From Gammaproteobacteria bacterium (lineage in GTDB: Bacteria; Pseudomonadota; Gammaproteobacteria; HyVt-429), in NCBI GenBank assembly GCA_013152415.1, contig JAADGI010000014.1, forward strand, positions 68,489-104,495: a stretch of DNA of 36,007 bases, given 5' to 3'. Under the pieces are notes generated by a model. It was not told the origin of the DNA. It was given only the letters and a program-made list of their open reading frames with translations, and did no database searches. The translations under genes were made by a program, and so were the position numbers. Below are positions 26,911-35,918 of this stretch, one piece after another (the first letter of the stretch is position 1; the number at the start of each line of letters is the position of its first letter).

Positions 26911-27022
26911 CTAAGCAAAGTCACTGGGCAGATCAATCTGCACCTGAACCCAGGCTTCGACCCGTACGATCAAGACGAACAGCAAGGCTAAACTGATAAT
27001 TACGAATGGACGGGTGTTTCAT
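26911..27022 (-). other. Possible small membrane peptide, perhaps frameshifted, between fimV and truA
   Basis: Two overlapping minus-strand frames fill this spacer. One starts at ATG 27022 and gives 29 residues ending at 26933, with no features. The other, offset by one base, is open from 27018 to the TAG at 26911 and reads PFVIISLALLFVLIVRVEAW and on to a polar end, a convincing single membrane helix, but has no good start of its own. One base lost between 27022 and about 27005 would join MKH to the hydrophobic frame. It could be a broken gene or a sequencing error in a small membrane protein; it could also be chance. Confidence 0.25.
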
Positions 27023-27115
27023 CGATTTAGCCCAGCACCATACCAGGTGGGGCAATCCCAAGGACGCGCAGAAATTTTATCGACTTTGACTCACTCAGAT
27101 CTTACTGTGATCTGG

Positions 27116-30100
27116 TTAGCCACCCAACTGCGCAGCGAGGTCAGTAGCCTGTTGCCTTTGTGCATCATTGCCCTCGCTTAACACCTCATCCAGGATGCTG
27201 CGAGCCCCAGATTGGTCACCCATGTCGATATAGGCCTTGGCAAGATCAAGCTTAGTCGCGGCCTCATCCCACTGACCCATATCTTCACCACCGGCATCAC
27301 CGTTACCCTTGGCCGGTTCATCGGCTTCGGGGTCGACTAAATCAGCATCAAAGCTCATCTCCCCCAGACCCGTGTCTGCGGCAACATTGTCTGCAGTGGT
27401 TGTCAGCTCGGGATCATCCCAACTGATGGTCTCACCGTCTAAGCCCGCACCCAGATCGTCGGCGGTGGTGCCCAGGTCAATTTCACCGGAAAGGTCCGGC
27501 TGATCCAACTGTACCGTATCACGACCTTGTTCGGCTTCTAACTCAAGACTCTCGGTCGAGGTAAAAACACCATCCACATCGGCATCATCCGGAAGTGCAA
27601 CATCGTCCTCACCCAAATCAAGATCAATACCTTCCATCTTGAACTCGCCTTCCCGGCGCACACTGTCAGCAAGCTCTGCAGTACCCATATCAGAAATATC
27701 TGACTTGACCGTGGCACTAAGATCTAAGGCCTCCGTCGCTGGGGCAGTATCCAGGCCGCCAGTGATATCCAATGCATCCATTTCTCTGGTAGCGTCCATA
27801 TCAACCGCAGAGGTGGTGTCGACGCCATCGTTGACACCATCATCAGGCGTTGAAGACAAAGTGTCGGGTGGCGCCGCCCCGGCCCCCGCAGGACCCAAAA
27901 AATCATCCAGATCGAGCTCCAGGCCCTTGTTATCCGGGGCCTGGAATGGTTGCAACCCATTGTCTTCTTCAGTGGACGAAGGTGCTACAGATTGTGTTGT
28001 CGTTTCTGCTGATTCACCACTAAACAATGGGTTATCTGGATTTAGACGTTTACCCATTTCCACGACCCGCGCCCAGGTGGGATCACCCGCCGCACCCTGT
28101 GCCGGATAGAGTTCCTCAGCCAAGGTTTCAAAGGCATTAAGGTCTTTGCGGTCTTCGTATATCTCGAGCAACTTAATCTTGATCTCAGGCCGATCTGGGT
28201 GTTTGTTGGCCGCTTCGCGCAACACTTCTTCGGCCTGTTCACTGCGCCCGTAAGCCAGATAGACTTCTGCTTCGGCCAGGGGGTCCACCTCATCCGCATG
28301 CATGCTGCCCATCCCTGGCACACCAAAATCACTTAAAAATGATGTATCTGTGCCACCCGATACCTGCTCTGAGGGTGTGGTATGGGTACGCGAGTCCAGG
28401 GCACTACCGGATAATATACTGTCTTCAAATTCAGCAATGGAACGCCTGCGCCGAAGCATCCACATGGCGACAAGCATGACTATAATGATTCCACCACCGG
28501 CACCCGCCAAAACCATCGAACTCATCCCGAAGCTGTCGAGGACCGATCGCAACAATTCATCCACAAATCCGCCCACAAAATCATCTTGGCTTGCAGGTAT
28601 GGGTTTGGGCTTGGCAATAGCTTGGGTGGGTGCCGCTGCAACCGCAGGCTCTTGCGCCTTCTGTTGCCCCGCAGCTTTTTTCTGCGCCAGCAGATGTTGA
28701 AGTTCTGCGGCCTGCTTCTGTTCGAGTTGGTGTTGCGCTTGTGCCGCCTGCTGCTCCACCGCCTTCTGTTGCTCTAGCAGGCGCTGACGTTCAACCGCCT
28801 GCTTGCTGTCTTCGAGGGCCTTTTGCTGCGCCGTCTGCTTCTGGGAATTGGTCTTTGCCTGCCGTGCCGCCTGCTGCTGAGCCAAGGCCAAATCTGTGTT
28901 TTGCATTTCGATCAGGCGCTGGGCGTTGGCGACCTGTTCTTCCAATATCTTGAGGCGCTCAGTGAGTTCTTTATTCTCAAGCTCACCCGATAACATGGAC
29001 TCTTCAAGGGTGGTAATCTTATTGCGCAGGACTGCCTTTTCCTTTTCGCTTGCCGCATCAGTAGCACCTGGGGCAGTAGCGGAGGCCGATTTCTCAGAAT
29101 CAAGGGTAGCCTGAACAATCTTCAATAGGTCTTTTTCTTCGCCGCCTGCCTTTTTACTGGCAGAAGGCTTGTCCTGCTCTTCGATGACCCCGGTAGCACT
29201 GGACTTGGCGGCCTTGGATTCGGGCGTCTCGGTCTCAGGTTTGACCTGAGACTTGTCGGTAACGGTTTTTTTGGCAGACTCTGAAGCACTCGGTTGGGTG
29301 AGGAGTTTACCGGGTTGGGCCAACTTAGATTTGTAGTCTTGCCAGGCATCCAACTGGGCTTTGTAGGTGGCGCGGGCCTCGGTAGGCGACATGGCTTGCA
29401 CCACCTTCGCTGATGGCACCTTGAGGATCTTACCGACTCGCATCCTGTGTATGTTGTTGGCTACAAAAACATCCGGGTTTTCGCGCAGCAATGACAGCAT
29501 GATCTGGTATTCATTGGCGCCTAGACCAGCCTTGAGGGACTGACTATAGCCCCAAAGGGTGTCACCCCGTTTAGTAGGGCCCACCTGGGCGGGCACCGCC
29601 CCAACCAACTTAGGTGCTTTAGCAGCATCATCTTTGCCAGAATCATCTTCGACCAGACCCACACCGTATACCGGGGAGGTACCTTGTCCAATTTCAGGCG
29701 GACCCAGCAACTCCACAGGAGCCATCACCGGGGTGGGGGTTGGACTTGGGGATTCTGGTGCAATATAGGGCTGGGTCTCAACATCAGACTCCTGGATACC
29801 AGGGGACGCGGGGGCAACAGGGTCCAGGCGTGGACTGGTCACCCCGGGAGATTGGCCCTCTAGATAGTGGGGTGGATCAAGCAAGGTGGTAAATTCTTTT
29901 ACCAGGCGACCACCCGCCCATTCCAGTTGTATCAGAAAATGCAGAAACGGTTCCTTTACAGGCACCTGGCTGGTGAGCTTAATCGCATCACCCCCACCTG
30001 GAAGGCGCTCAATTTCGAACTTAATCCTGGTCAGTAATGGTGGCCTTGGGATGGCAGCCTTGGAAAACTGCTCACGGCTGGCCAATTTGGCTTCGAGGGT

Positions 30101-30301
30101 TCTACGTTCCTTATCGTTGACCGCGATAATGGGGATAACGGCAACGAGCTTCTGGTCCAGGGCGGAACGCACGTCCAGCCGACCCAAGCCTAGGGCGTGA
30201 GCGGCTGAGGTTGTCAATACCATCAGAAAAACAACACTGAGCGGTATCCAGTGATACCGCCCCAGGCCGTCTCCCCGGCAGACCTTGGGCGTATTAACCA
30301 T
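27116..30301 (-). CDS. fimV: FimV/HubP-type polar landmark protein
   Basis: Large inner-membrane peptidoglycan-binding protein that marks cell poles and supports type IV pili and chemoreceptor placement in Pseudomonas and Vibrio. From ATG 30301 it has 1061 residues (a TTG at 30313 is possible). A signal peptide with core IPLSVVFLMVLTTSAAHA leads into the FimV N-terminal domain starting LGLGRLDVRSALDQKL. A LysM motif with KRGDTLWGYSQ lies near 237-300. A Gln/Ala-rich coiled coil spans about 420-555. The single membrane helix is near 600-620 (GAGGGIIIVMLVAMWMLRRRR). The acidic cytoplasmic part has a TPR-like region (AYGRSEQAEEVLREA) and ends with the conserved C-terminal FimV domain (WDEAATKLDLAKAYIDMGD). 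It has its own promoter. Confidence 0.94.
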   Translation of the reverse strand: MVNTPKVCRGDGLGRYHWIPLSVVFLMVLTTSAAHALGLGRLDVRSALDQKLVAVIPIIAVNDKERRTLEAKLASREQFSKAAIPRPPLLTRIKFEIERLPGGGDAIKLTSQVPVKEPFLHFLIQLEWAGGRLVKEFTTLLDPPHYLEGQSPGVTSPRLDPVAPASPGIQESDVETQPYIAPESPSPTPTPVMAPVELLGPPEIGQGTSPVYGVGLVEDDSGKDDAAKAPKLVGAVPAQVGPTKRGDTLWGYSQSLKAGLGANEYQIMLSLLRENPDVFVANNIHRMRVGKILKVPSAKVVQAMSPTEARATYKAQLDAWQDYKSKLAQPGKLLTQPSASESAKKTVTDKSQVKPETETPESKAAKSSATGVIEEQDKPSASKKAGGEEKDLLKIVQATLDSEKSASATAPGATDAASEKEKAVLRNKITTLEESMLSGELENKELTERLKILEEQVANAQRLIEMQNTDLALAQQQAARQAKTNSQKQTAQQKALEDSKQAVERQRLLEQQKAVEQQAAQAQHQLEQKQAAELQHLLAQKKAAGQQKAQEPAVAAAPTQAIAKPKPIPASQDDFVGGFVDELLRSVLDSFGMSSMVLAGAGGGIIIVMLVAMWMLRRRRSIAEFEDSILSGSALDSRTHTTPSEQVSGGTDTSFLSDFGVPGMGSMHADEVDPLAEAEVYLAYGRSEQAEEVLREAANKHPDRPEIKIKLLEIYEDRKDLNAFETLAEELYPAQGAAGDPTWARVVEMGKRLNPDNPLFSGESAETTTQSVAPSSTEEDNGLQPFQAPDNKGLELDLDDFLGPAGAGAAPPDTLSSTPDDGVNDGVDTTSAVDMDATREMDALDITGGLDTAPATEALDLSATVKSDISDMGTAELADSVRREGEFKMEGIDLDLGEDDVALPDDADVDGVFTSTESLELEAEQGRDTVQLDQPDLSGEIDLGTTADDLGAGLDGETISWDDPELTTTADNVAADTGLGEMSFDADLVDPEADEPAKGNGDAGGEDMGQWDEAATKLDLAKAYIDMGDQSGARSILDEVLSEGNDAQRQQATDLAAQLGG

Positions 30302-30345
30302 GTTTAATAACAAAAAATGCTTATAAGTCTGTTAGTTATAACCAT

Positions 30346-30374
30346 ATATTATGAATACCCTTTATAAAAAGCAA
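30346..30374 (-). promoter_or_regulatory. Predicted promoter of fimV
   Basis: On the minus strand TTGCTT (30374-30369) and TAATAT (30351-30346) are 17 bases apart. It lies between the asd stop (30380) and the fimV start, so fimV and the genes behind it can be transcribed independently of asd. Confidence 0.5.
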
Positions 30375-30379
30375 CTAAC

Positions 30380-31408
30380 CTACGGCTGTAAATGCTCTTT
30401 TAGCAGAATTTCGGCAATTTGAACACTATTTAGGGCGGCCCCTTTGCGCACATTGTCCGAAACTACCCACATATTGAGCCCATTGGGGTGGCTGATATCG
30501 TCACGAATACGCCCCACAAATACCGGATCAGAGCCTGTACCCTCTGTCACTGCGGTGGGATAACCCCCATCGGCACGCTGGTCATAGACCGTCACCCCTG
30601 GGGCCTTCTGCAACAGGGCTCTGGCCTCGTCCGCACCGAGGGCCTGGCGGGTTTCGATATGCAGGGCCTCTGAATGCCCATAAAATACCGGTACCCGTAC
30701 CGCCGTAGGGTTGACTTGAATGGTGGGGTCCTCAAAAATTTTGCGGGTCTCCCACACCATCTTCATCTCTTCCTTGGTATAGCCGTTATCTTGGAACACG
30801 TCGATGTGGGGCAGCACATTAAAGGCAATCTGCTTGGGGTATACCTTGGCACTGGCAGGACGGCCATTCAGCAGTTCAGCAGTTTGGCTGGCCAACTCTT
30901 CGATGGCCTCTTTGCCGGTCCCGGACACTGCCTGATAAGTGCAAACATTGATACGTTCGATACCTACCGCATCGTGTATGGGTTTTAATGCCACCAACAT
31001 CTGTATGGTTGAACAATTGGGGTTGGCGATGATGCCACGACTCCTATAGGCCGCGATGGCATGGGCATTAACCTCAGGCACCACCAAGGGAATATCATCG
31101 TCGTAACGGTAGTGAGATGTGTTATCGATCACCACGCAGCCCGCTGCCGCTGCCTTGGGGGCGTACTCGGCAGACACCGAGGCACCCGCAGAAAACAGAC
31201 CAATCTGGACCTGTGAAAAATCAAAACTTTCCAGATCCTCAACTTTTAAATAGCCTTTCTTAAAGGCCACTTGCTTGCCTGCAGACCGGCTGCTCGCCAG
31301 GGCAAAGACCTGGTCTATCGGGAAATCTCGCTCAGCGAGGATAGACAACATCGTCTCACCCACCGCACCGGTGGCACCCACCACTGCAACATTCACTTTC
31401 TTGCTCAT
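30380..31408 (-). CDS. asd: Aspartate-semialdehyde dehydrogenase
   Basis: Reduces aspartyl phosphate to aspartate semialdehyde, feeding lysine/diaminopimelate, threonine and methionine. The frame opens at 31453, but I chose ATG 31408 because it is preceded by GGAAAG at five bases and starts MSKKVNVAVVGATGAVGETM, the NADP-binding GxxGxxG loop. This gives 342 residues. The nucleophile is Cys132 in ANPNCSTIQML. SGTGKEAIEEL and HIDVFQDNGYTKEEMKM match the Pseudomonas/Gram-positive-like class rather than the longer E. coli form. It lies after leuB, separated by the MITE-like element. Confidence 0.95.
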   Translation of the reverse strand: MSKKVNVAVVGATGAVGETMLSILAERDFPIDQVFALASSRSAGKQVAFKKGYLKVEDLESFDFSQVQIGLFSAGASVSAEYAPKAAAAGCVVIDNTSHYRYDDDIPLVVPEVNAHAIAAYRSRGIIANPNCSTIQMLVALKPIHDAVGIERINVCTYQAVSGTGKEAIEELASQTAELLNGRPASAKVYPKQIAFNVLPHIDVFQDNGYTKEEMKMVWETRKIFEDPTIQVNPTAVRVPVFYGHSEALHIETRQALGADEARALLQKAPGVTVYDQRADGGYPTAVTEGTGSDPVFVGRIRDDISHPNGLNMWVVSDNVRKGAALNSVQIAEILLKEHLQP

Positions 31409-31449
31409 AAAGTCTTTCCGATCCAATTCAATGTTGATTGAAATAAAGG

Positions 31450-31609
31450 GCACTTCTATTAATTGATAGCCCCTTCTACCCCACGAGGGGGCACCGAGGT
31501 CCCTCCGGGAGAAGGTTGGGATGAGGGGATAATAAAATCAGTGTCTTAGCTTTGTTTGCTCCCCTCACCCTAGCCCTCTCCCAGAGGGAGAGGGGATTAA
31601 TAGAAGTGC
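31450..31609. repeat. MITE-like inverted-repeat element between leuB and asd
   Basis: A 160-bp element with perfect 14-bp terminal inverted repeats, GCACTTCTATTAAT (31450-31463) and ATTAATAGAAGTGC (31596-31609). The inner arms repeat the match (GATGAGGGGA near 31520-31529 against TCCCCTCACC at 31560-31569). The left arm matches the 73-bp copy at 7198-7270. It has no open frame of note and ends six bases from the leuB stop. Inner sequence is of the widespread CCCTCACCC...CCCTCTCCC type. Confidence 0.75.
31574..31594. repeat. Perfect 9-bp hairpin inside the element
   Basis: CCCTCTCCC, loop AGA, GGGAGAGGG. On the minus strand it lies 22 bases after the leuB stop and could end or stabilise the leuCDB message, although no T run follows. 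Confidence 0.6.
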
Positions 31610-31615
31610 TCTAAA

Positions 31616-32695
31616 TTAGGTCCGTAGGGCCAATACCACCGCGTCTCCCATAGCCACAGTACCCACTCGTGTCCCATCTTGACTATAGATGTCGGGGGTT
31701 CTTAAGCCCTGATCCAACACCTTGCCAACGGCCACATCAATACGCTCGGCCAGCGCCGGTTCCGACAAGGTATAACGCAACATCATGGCCACCGATAAGA
31801 TGGTCGCCAGAGGATTGGCCACCCCTTGACCGGCGATATCCGGCGCCGAGCCGTGAATGGGTTCATACATCCCCTTGGCCTCGGCATCCAGGGATGCCGA
31901 GGGTAACATACCGATAGACCCCGTCAGCATAGCAGCGATATCCGACAAAATATCACCAAACATATTGGTGGTCACCATGACATCAAACTGTTTAGGGGCA
32001 CGTACCAACTGCATGGCGGCATTGTCTACATACATGTGGCTCAATTCTACGTCGGGGTAATCAGAGGCCAAATCACTGACGCACTGGCGCCATAATTCTG
32101 TACTTTCAAGCACATTGGCCTTGTCCACTGAACACAATTTGTGAGCGCGTTTTTGGGCAATGACAAATGCGGATCGGGCGATACGCTCGATCTCGGACTC
32201 TTTATATACCAGGGTGTTAAACCCTTGCCGCTCACCATGTTCCAAGGTACGCACACCACGGGGCTGACCAAAATAAATCCCACCGGTCAGCTCGCGCACG
32301 ATCATCATATCCAGACCCGCCACAATCTCAGGCCGCAGGCTGGAGGCCCCCGCCAACTGGTCAAACAACACCGCCGGACGTAGATTGGAAAACAAGGCCA
32401 ACTCGGAGCGCAGACCCAACAAGGCCCTTTCGGGCCGAACAGCAATATCCAGACCCTCCCACTGGGGACCCCCCACCGCCCCCAACAATATTGCATCCGC
32501 CGCCCGGGCCAAACCCAGAGTCGTATCGGGCAGGGGATGGCCGTGGGCATCATAGGCCCCACCCCCTACATCGGCATGTTCCATCATCACATCCAGGCCG
32601 AACTCGGCCTGAAGACACTCGATGACCTTCACTGCCTCAGCGACAATCTCCGGGCCGATACCGTCACCAGGTAATATCAGTATGTTTTTGCTCAT
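31616..32695 (-). CDS. leuB: 3-isopropylmalate dehydrogenase
   Basis: Oxidises and decarboxylates 3-isopropylmalate with NAD in leucine synthesis. The start ATG 32695 ([17 protein letters not shown]) gives 359 residues, the normal length; the frame is open further upstream into leuD. Family motifs include [11 protein letters not shown], the substrate-binding [14 protein letters not shown], the metal-binding aspartate region [20 protein letters not shown], and [18 protein letters not shown] for NAD. It follows leuD by 16 bases. Its stop lies beside the MITE-like element, so transcription into asd may be reduced. Confidence 0.97.
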   Translation of the reverse strand: MSKNILILPGDGIGPEIVAEAVKVIECLQAEFGLDVMMEHADVGGGAYDAHGHPLPDTTLGLARAADAILLGAVGGPQWEGLDIAVRPERALLGLRSELALFSNLRPAVLFDQLAGASSLRPEIVAGLDMMIVRELTGGIYFGQPRGVRTLEHGERQGFNTLVYKESEIERIARSAFVIAQKRAHKLCSVDKANVLESTELWRQCVSDLASDYPDVELSHMYVDNAAMQLVRAPKQFDVMVTTNMFGDILSDIAAMLTGSIGMLPSASLDAEAKGMYEPIHGSAPDIAGQGVANPLATILSVAMMLRYTLSEPALAERIDVAVGKVLDQGLRTPDIYSQDGTRVGTVAMGDAVVLALRT

Positions 32696-32711
32696 TGATA
32701 ATTCCGATTTT

Positions 32712-33347
32712 TTAAAACAACCACGGTGCCTCTTGCTTGCGGCGTTGCTCGTAGGCGCGGATATCATCCACATGCTCCAGGGTCAGGCTGATATCGTCCA
32801 GCCCGTTCAATAAACAGTGCTTGCGAAAGCTATCCACCTCAAACGCTATGGGCTCACCGTCGGGTGGGCTAATGGTCTGGGCCTCGAGGTCAACCAGCAA
32901 TCGATAACCGTCCGTATCGGCAGTCTGCTGAAAAAGACCATCCAGCACCGCCTGCTCCATGACGATAGGCAAGAGTCCGTTCTTGAAACAATTATTAAAA
33001 AATATATCCGCAAAACTCGGGGCAATGATCACCTTAATACCGTAATCGACCAGCGCCCAGGGGGCATGCTCGCGAGAAGATCCACAACCAAAATTGTCCC
33101 GTGCCAACAAAATCTGTGCACCATGGTAACGATCATGGTTGAGTATAAATTCTGGATTGAGCGGTCGGTCACTATTATCCTGACCCGGTTCACCGTGATC
33201 CAGGTAACGCCACTCATCAAACAAATTCGGCCCAAAACCGGTCCGCTCCACCGATTTCAAGAACTGCTTGGGAATGATCGCATCGGTATCCACGTTGGAC
33301 CGGTCCAGAGGCACCACGATACCGTTTAATTTTTCAAATTTCTCCAT
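32712..33347 (-). CDS. leuD: 3-isopropylmalate dehydratase small subunit
   Basis: Swivel subunit of isopropylmalate isomerase, which works with LeuC. The 211-residue protein starts [20 protein letters not shown] and has the aconitase-C signatures [14 protein letters not shown] and [14 protein letters not shown], followed by [25 protein letters not shown]. Start ATG 33347 with CAGG eight bases upstream. It follows leuC after an 87-base gap that contains a CTTTGCG-type repeat, an unusual insertion in an otherwise tight operon. Confidence 0.97.
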   Translation of the reverse strand: MEKFEKLNGIVVPLDRSNVDTDAIIPKQFLKSVERTGFGPNLFDEWRYLDHGEPGQDNSDRPLNPEFILNHDRYHGAQILLARDNFGCGSSREHAPWALVDYGIKVIIAPSFADIFFNNCFKNGLLPIVMEQAVLDGLFQQTADTDGYRLLVDLEAQTISPPDGEPIAFEVDSFRKHCLLNGLDDISLTLEHVDDIRAYEQRRKQEAPWLF

Positions 33348-33361
33348 TGCTAAAACCTGTT

Positions 33362-33387
33362 CGCCGCAAAGGCGCTAAGACGCAAAG
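33362..33387. repeat. Dispersed CTTTGCG-type repeat inside the leuC-leuD spacer
   Basis: CGCCGCAAAGGCGCTAAGAC followed by GCAAAG is the reverse complement of the family seen at 13955, 17035 and 26022. It occupies the leuC-leuD gap and can form a CGCC/GGCG stem. Confidence 0.65.
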
Positions 33388-33434
33388 TATTTAAAAACAC
33401 TCTGGTATTCTTTGTACGCACTACACCCCAGAAC

Positions 33435-34850
33435 CTATATGTCGTCATCGCCATTCCTTACATCAACAAAGTGTCCGGCGATAGCCGCAGCGGCGGCCAT
33501 GGCCGGAGAGACCAAATGGGTACGCCCACCCTGGCCCTGACGTCCTTCAAAGTTTCGGTTTGAGGTCGAGGCACATCGCTCACCGGGCTCCAGACGGTCC
33601 GCATTCATAGCCAAACACATGGAACACCCCGGATCACGCCACTCAAAACCGGCACCCAGAAATATTTTATCCAGGCCCTCCTGTTCCGCCTGTCGTTTCA
33701 CCAGGCCTGACCCCGGTACGACCATGGCCAATTTGATATTGGCCGCAACCTGACTATGGCCCACCACCGCTGCTGCCTCGCGCAGATCTTCGATGCGCCC
33801 GTTGGTGCATGAACCGATGAAAACTTTATCCGGCTTAATATCAACGACAGCAGTACCAGGCTCGAGATCCATGTAATCCAAGGCCTTTTTCATCGCCGAC
33901 TGTTTGACGCTGTCGGTTTCCTCGTCCGGGTCCGGCACCTTGCCACTGATCGGCACCACCATCTCCGGGGACGTGCCCCAAGTCACTTGGGGCTCAACAT
34001 CGGTGGCATTGAGCACAAACTCCGCATCAAACACCGCGCCACTATCACTGTGCAAATCGGCCCACGCCAACACCGCTTGATCCCATTGGTCATCGGTGGG
34101 TGAAAAGGGTCGACCCTGCACATAATCAATGGTCTTTTGGTCCACCGCCACCATACCGGCCCGGGCCCCGGCCTCGATGGTCATATTACACAAGCTCATG
34201 CGCCCCTCAACAGAAAGACTCTCAACAACAGAACCGGCAAACTCAATAACATAGCCCGTACCACCGGCAGTGCCCATACGCCCAATAATGGCGAGGGCGA
34301 TGTCTTTCGCCGTCACCCCCATGGGCAACACACCTTCCACACACACCCGCATATTTTTTGACTTGCGCTGAATGAGGCACTGGGTAGCCAAAACATGCTC
34401 CACCTCTGATGTACCAATACCAAAGGCCAAGGCACCGAAGGCACCGTGGGTTGAGGTATGGGAATCGCCACACACCACTGTCATCCCCGGCAGAGTAGCA
34501 CCTTGTTCCGGCCCCACGATATGGACAATACCCTGGCGCGGATCCAACATAGAGAACTCTTGAATACCAAACTCCTCACAGTTTTGATCCAGGGTCTCCA
34601 CCTGGATGCGTGAGACCGGGTCACTGATACCCTGGTCACGGTGGGTAGTGGGTACATTATGATCAGGCACCGCAAGATTGGCACTTTGGCGCCATAAAAC
34701 GCGCCCGGCAAGCCGCAGCCCCCCGAAGGCCTGGGGAGATGTCACTTCATGCACCAGATGACGATCAATATAAATCAAGGCGGTGCCATCCTCACTGCAC
34801 CTCACCATGTGGGCATCCCAAATCTTGTCATAAAGGGTCTTGGCAGACAT
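33435..34850 (-). CDS. leuC: 3-isopropylmalate dehydratase large subunit
   Basis: Catalytic [4Fe-4S] subunit of isopropylmalate isomerase. The 471-residue protein is of the aconitase family with cluster ligands Cys348 (IGSCTNGR), Cys409 and Cys412 (GCSMCLAMN). [21 protein letters not shown] and [10 protein letters not shown] are further signatures. The start ATG 34850 gives [13 protein letters not shown], the family N-terminus, with AGGTG six bases upstream. It is the first gene of leuCDB and diverges from a LysR regulator; a LysR-type box overlaps its -35. Confidence 0.98.
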   Translation of the reverse strand: MSAKTLYDKIWDAHMVRCSEDGTALIYIDRHLVHEVTSPQAFGGLRLAGRVLWRQSANLAVPDHNVPTTHRDQGISDPVSRIQVETLDQNCEEFGIQEFSMLDPRQGIVHIVGPEQGATLPGMTVVCGDSHTSTHGAFGALAFGIGTSEVEHVLATQCLIQRKSKNMRVCVEGVLPMGVTAKDIALAIIGRMGTAGGTGYVIEFAGSVVESLSVEGRMSLCNMTIEAGARAGMVAVDQKTIDYVQGRPFSPTDDQWDQAVLAWADLHSDSGAVFDAEFVLNATDVEPQVTWGTSPEMVVPISGKVPDPDEETDSVKQSAMKKALDYMDLEPGTAVVDIKPDKVFIGSCTNGRIEDLREAAAVVGHSQVAANIKLAMVVPGSGLVKRQAEQEGLDKIFLGAGFEWRDPGCSMCLAMNADRLEPGERCASTSNRNFEGRQGQGGRTHLVSPAMAAAAAIAGHFVDVRNGDDDI

Positions 34851-34895
34851 CTCCTACACCTGGTTCCGAACCACCGTTACTGTAAATGTGGTGAG

Positions 34896-34924
34896 ATAAT
34901 AGGGCGTGGAAATGAATAACACAA
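34896..34924 (-). promoter_or_regulatory. Promoter of leuCDB
   Basis: On the minus strand TTGTGT (34924-34919) and TATTAT (34901-34896) are exactly 17 bases apart. The -35 is embedded in the LysR-type inverted repeat 34912-34930, so the regulator probably acts at this promoter. Confidence 0.65.
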
Positions 34925-34930
34925 ATTCAT
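34912..34930. promoter_or_regulatory. LysR-type operator (T-N11-A box)
   Basis: ATGAAT, seven bases, ATTCAT: a perfect inverted repeat with the T-N11-A spacing (T at 34913, A at 34925) used by LysR-family regulators. It lies midway between leuC and the divergent lysR gene and overlaps the leuC -35. This fits activation of leuCDB by the adjacent regulator. Confidence 0.65.
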
Positions 34931-34959
34931 ATTAATCATGTATCCTATAACTAACTATT

Positions 34960-35823
34960 ATGGATATTCCCTCACTCCAGGCCTTCCTGGCCATCGTCAC
35001 CAGCGGTTCATTTTCCCTCGCCGCCGAGGCGCTTGCCCTCACCCAACCTGCGGTAAGCAAGCGCGTGGGTGCTCTGGAAGGCAAGCTGGGGGTGAAACTC
35101 TTTCACCGTATTGGCAGACAGATCAGCCTCACCGAGGCCGGTGAAGCCCTATTACCCAGGGCCCGGCACCTGTTGGCGGAATTTGAGGATACCCAACGGG
35201 TGATTAGCAATTTGTCTGGCCAGATCGAAGGTAAACTACTGGTGGGGACCAGCCACCATATCGGTCTACACCGGCTGCCTTCGGTGCTTCGCCGGTTTAC
35301 CGAACACTACCCGGATGTCACCCTGGAATTACAGTTCATGGATTCTGAAGCTGCCTGTCAACGGGTGGCACGGGGCGAACTGGAACTCGGCGTGGTCACC
35401 TTACCTCCTGACCCCAGCCCACCGCTGATATGTCAACCCATCTGGGACGATCCGTTGCACCTTGTGGTGGCAGCAGATCATGCCTTGGTGCACCACAAGA
35501 CAATCGACATCTCACAGCTGGCCGATATCCCAGCCATTATGCCAGGACTGCAAACCTATACCCGCCACATCCTGGATCAGGGTCTACGCCAAGCCGGGGT
35601 AACACCAACAGTGGCCATGTCGACCAACTACCTGGAGACCATCAAGATGATGGTGTCGGTGGGACTGGGCTGGAGCGTACTGCCCAAAACAATGTTGGAC
35701 CATAATTTGCATGCGTTAAACGTCAAGGAATTTAATCTGTCTCGGTCACTGGGGGTGGTACGCCACGGTGCGCGGGTGTGTTCCAACGCTGCGCTGGCTC
35801 TCATAGGCACGATAGGGTCTTAG
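34960..35823 (+). CDS. LysR-family transcriptional regulator, divergent from leuCDB
   Basis: A 287-residue regulator with an N-terminal winged helix-turn-helix (about 4-62: LQAFLAIVTSGSFSLAAEAL, TQPAVSKRVGALEGKLGVKL, TEAGEALL) and a C-terminal periplasmic-binding-type effector domain (about 90-287). The ATG at 34960 has no clear ribosome site, and a possible -10 (TATAAC-like) is close, so the transcript may have a very short leader. Its divergence from leuC and the shared T-N11-A box suggest that it controls leuCDB, likely in response to a leucine-pathway intermediate. The ligand is not readable from sequence. Similar genes are seen next to leuC in Pseudomonas; no symbol is firmly tied to them. 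Confidence 0.93.
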   Translation: MDIPSLQAFLAIVTSGSFSLAAEALALTQPAVSKRVGALEGKLGVKLFHRIGRQISLTEAGEALLPRARHLLAEFEDTQRVISNLSGQIEGKLLVGTSHHIGLHRLPSVLRRFTEHYPDVTLELQFMDSEAACQRVARGELELGVVTLPPDPSPPLICQPIWDDPLHLVVAADHALVHHKTIDISQLADIPAIMPGLQTYTRHILDQGLRQAGVTPTVAMSTNYLETIKMMVSVGLGWSVLPKTMLDHNLHALNVKEFNLSRSLGVVRHGARVCSNAALALIGTIGS

Positions 35824-35852
35824 GTTTTTTATTTTTAGCAGGCACGAATTGA

Positions 35853-35865
35853 GGTCATACTGACC
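35853..35865. other. Small hairpin downstream of the LysR gene
   Basis: GGTCA, loop TAC, TGACC gives a perfect five-pair stem 29 bases after the stop codon. A T-rich stretch precedes it rather than following it, so it is not a standard terminator on the plus strand. Confidence 0.3.
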
Positions 35866-35918
35866 AGCAGGTGGACCGACCCTCGCTCACAAAAGAGAAT
35901 ACAAAAGTGAAAGTGGGG

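Noticed and set aside
27639-28109. Serine-rich plus-strand frame opposite fimV
   Set aside because: Arises from the acidic, repetitive codons of the FimV cytoplasmic region read backwards.
30331-30342. TATAACTAAC shared by the fimV and lysR upstream regions as a common operator
   Set aside because: A ten-base AT-rich match without symmetry in both places is too weak to claim.
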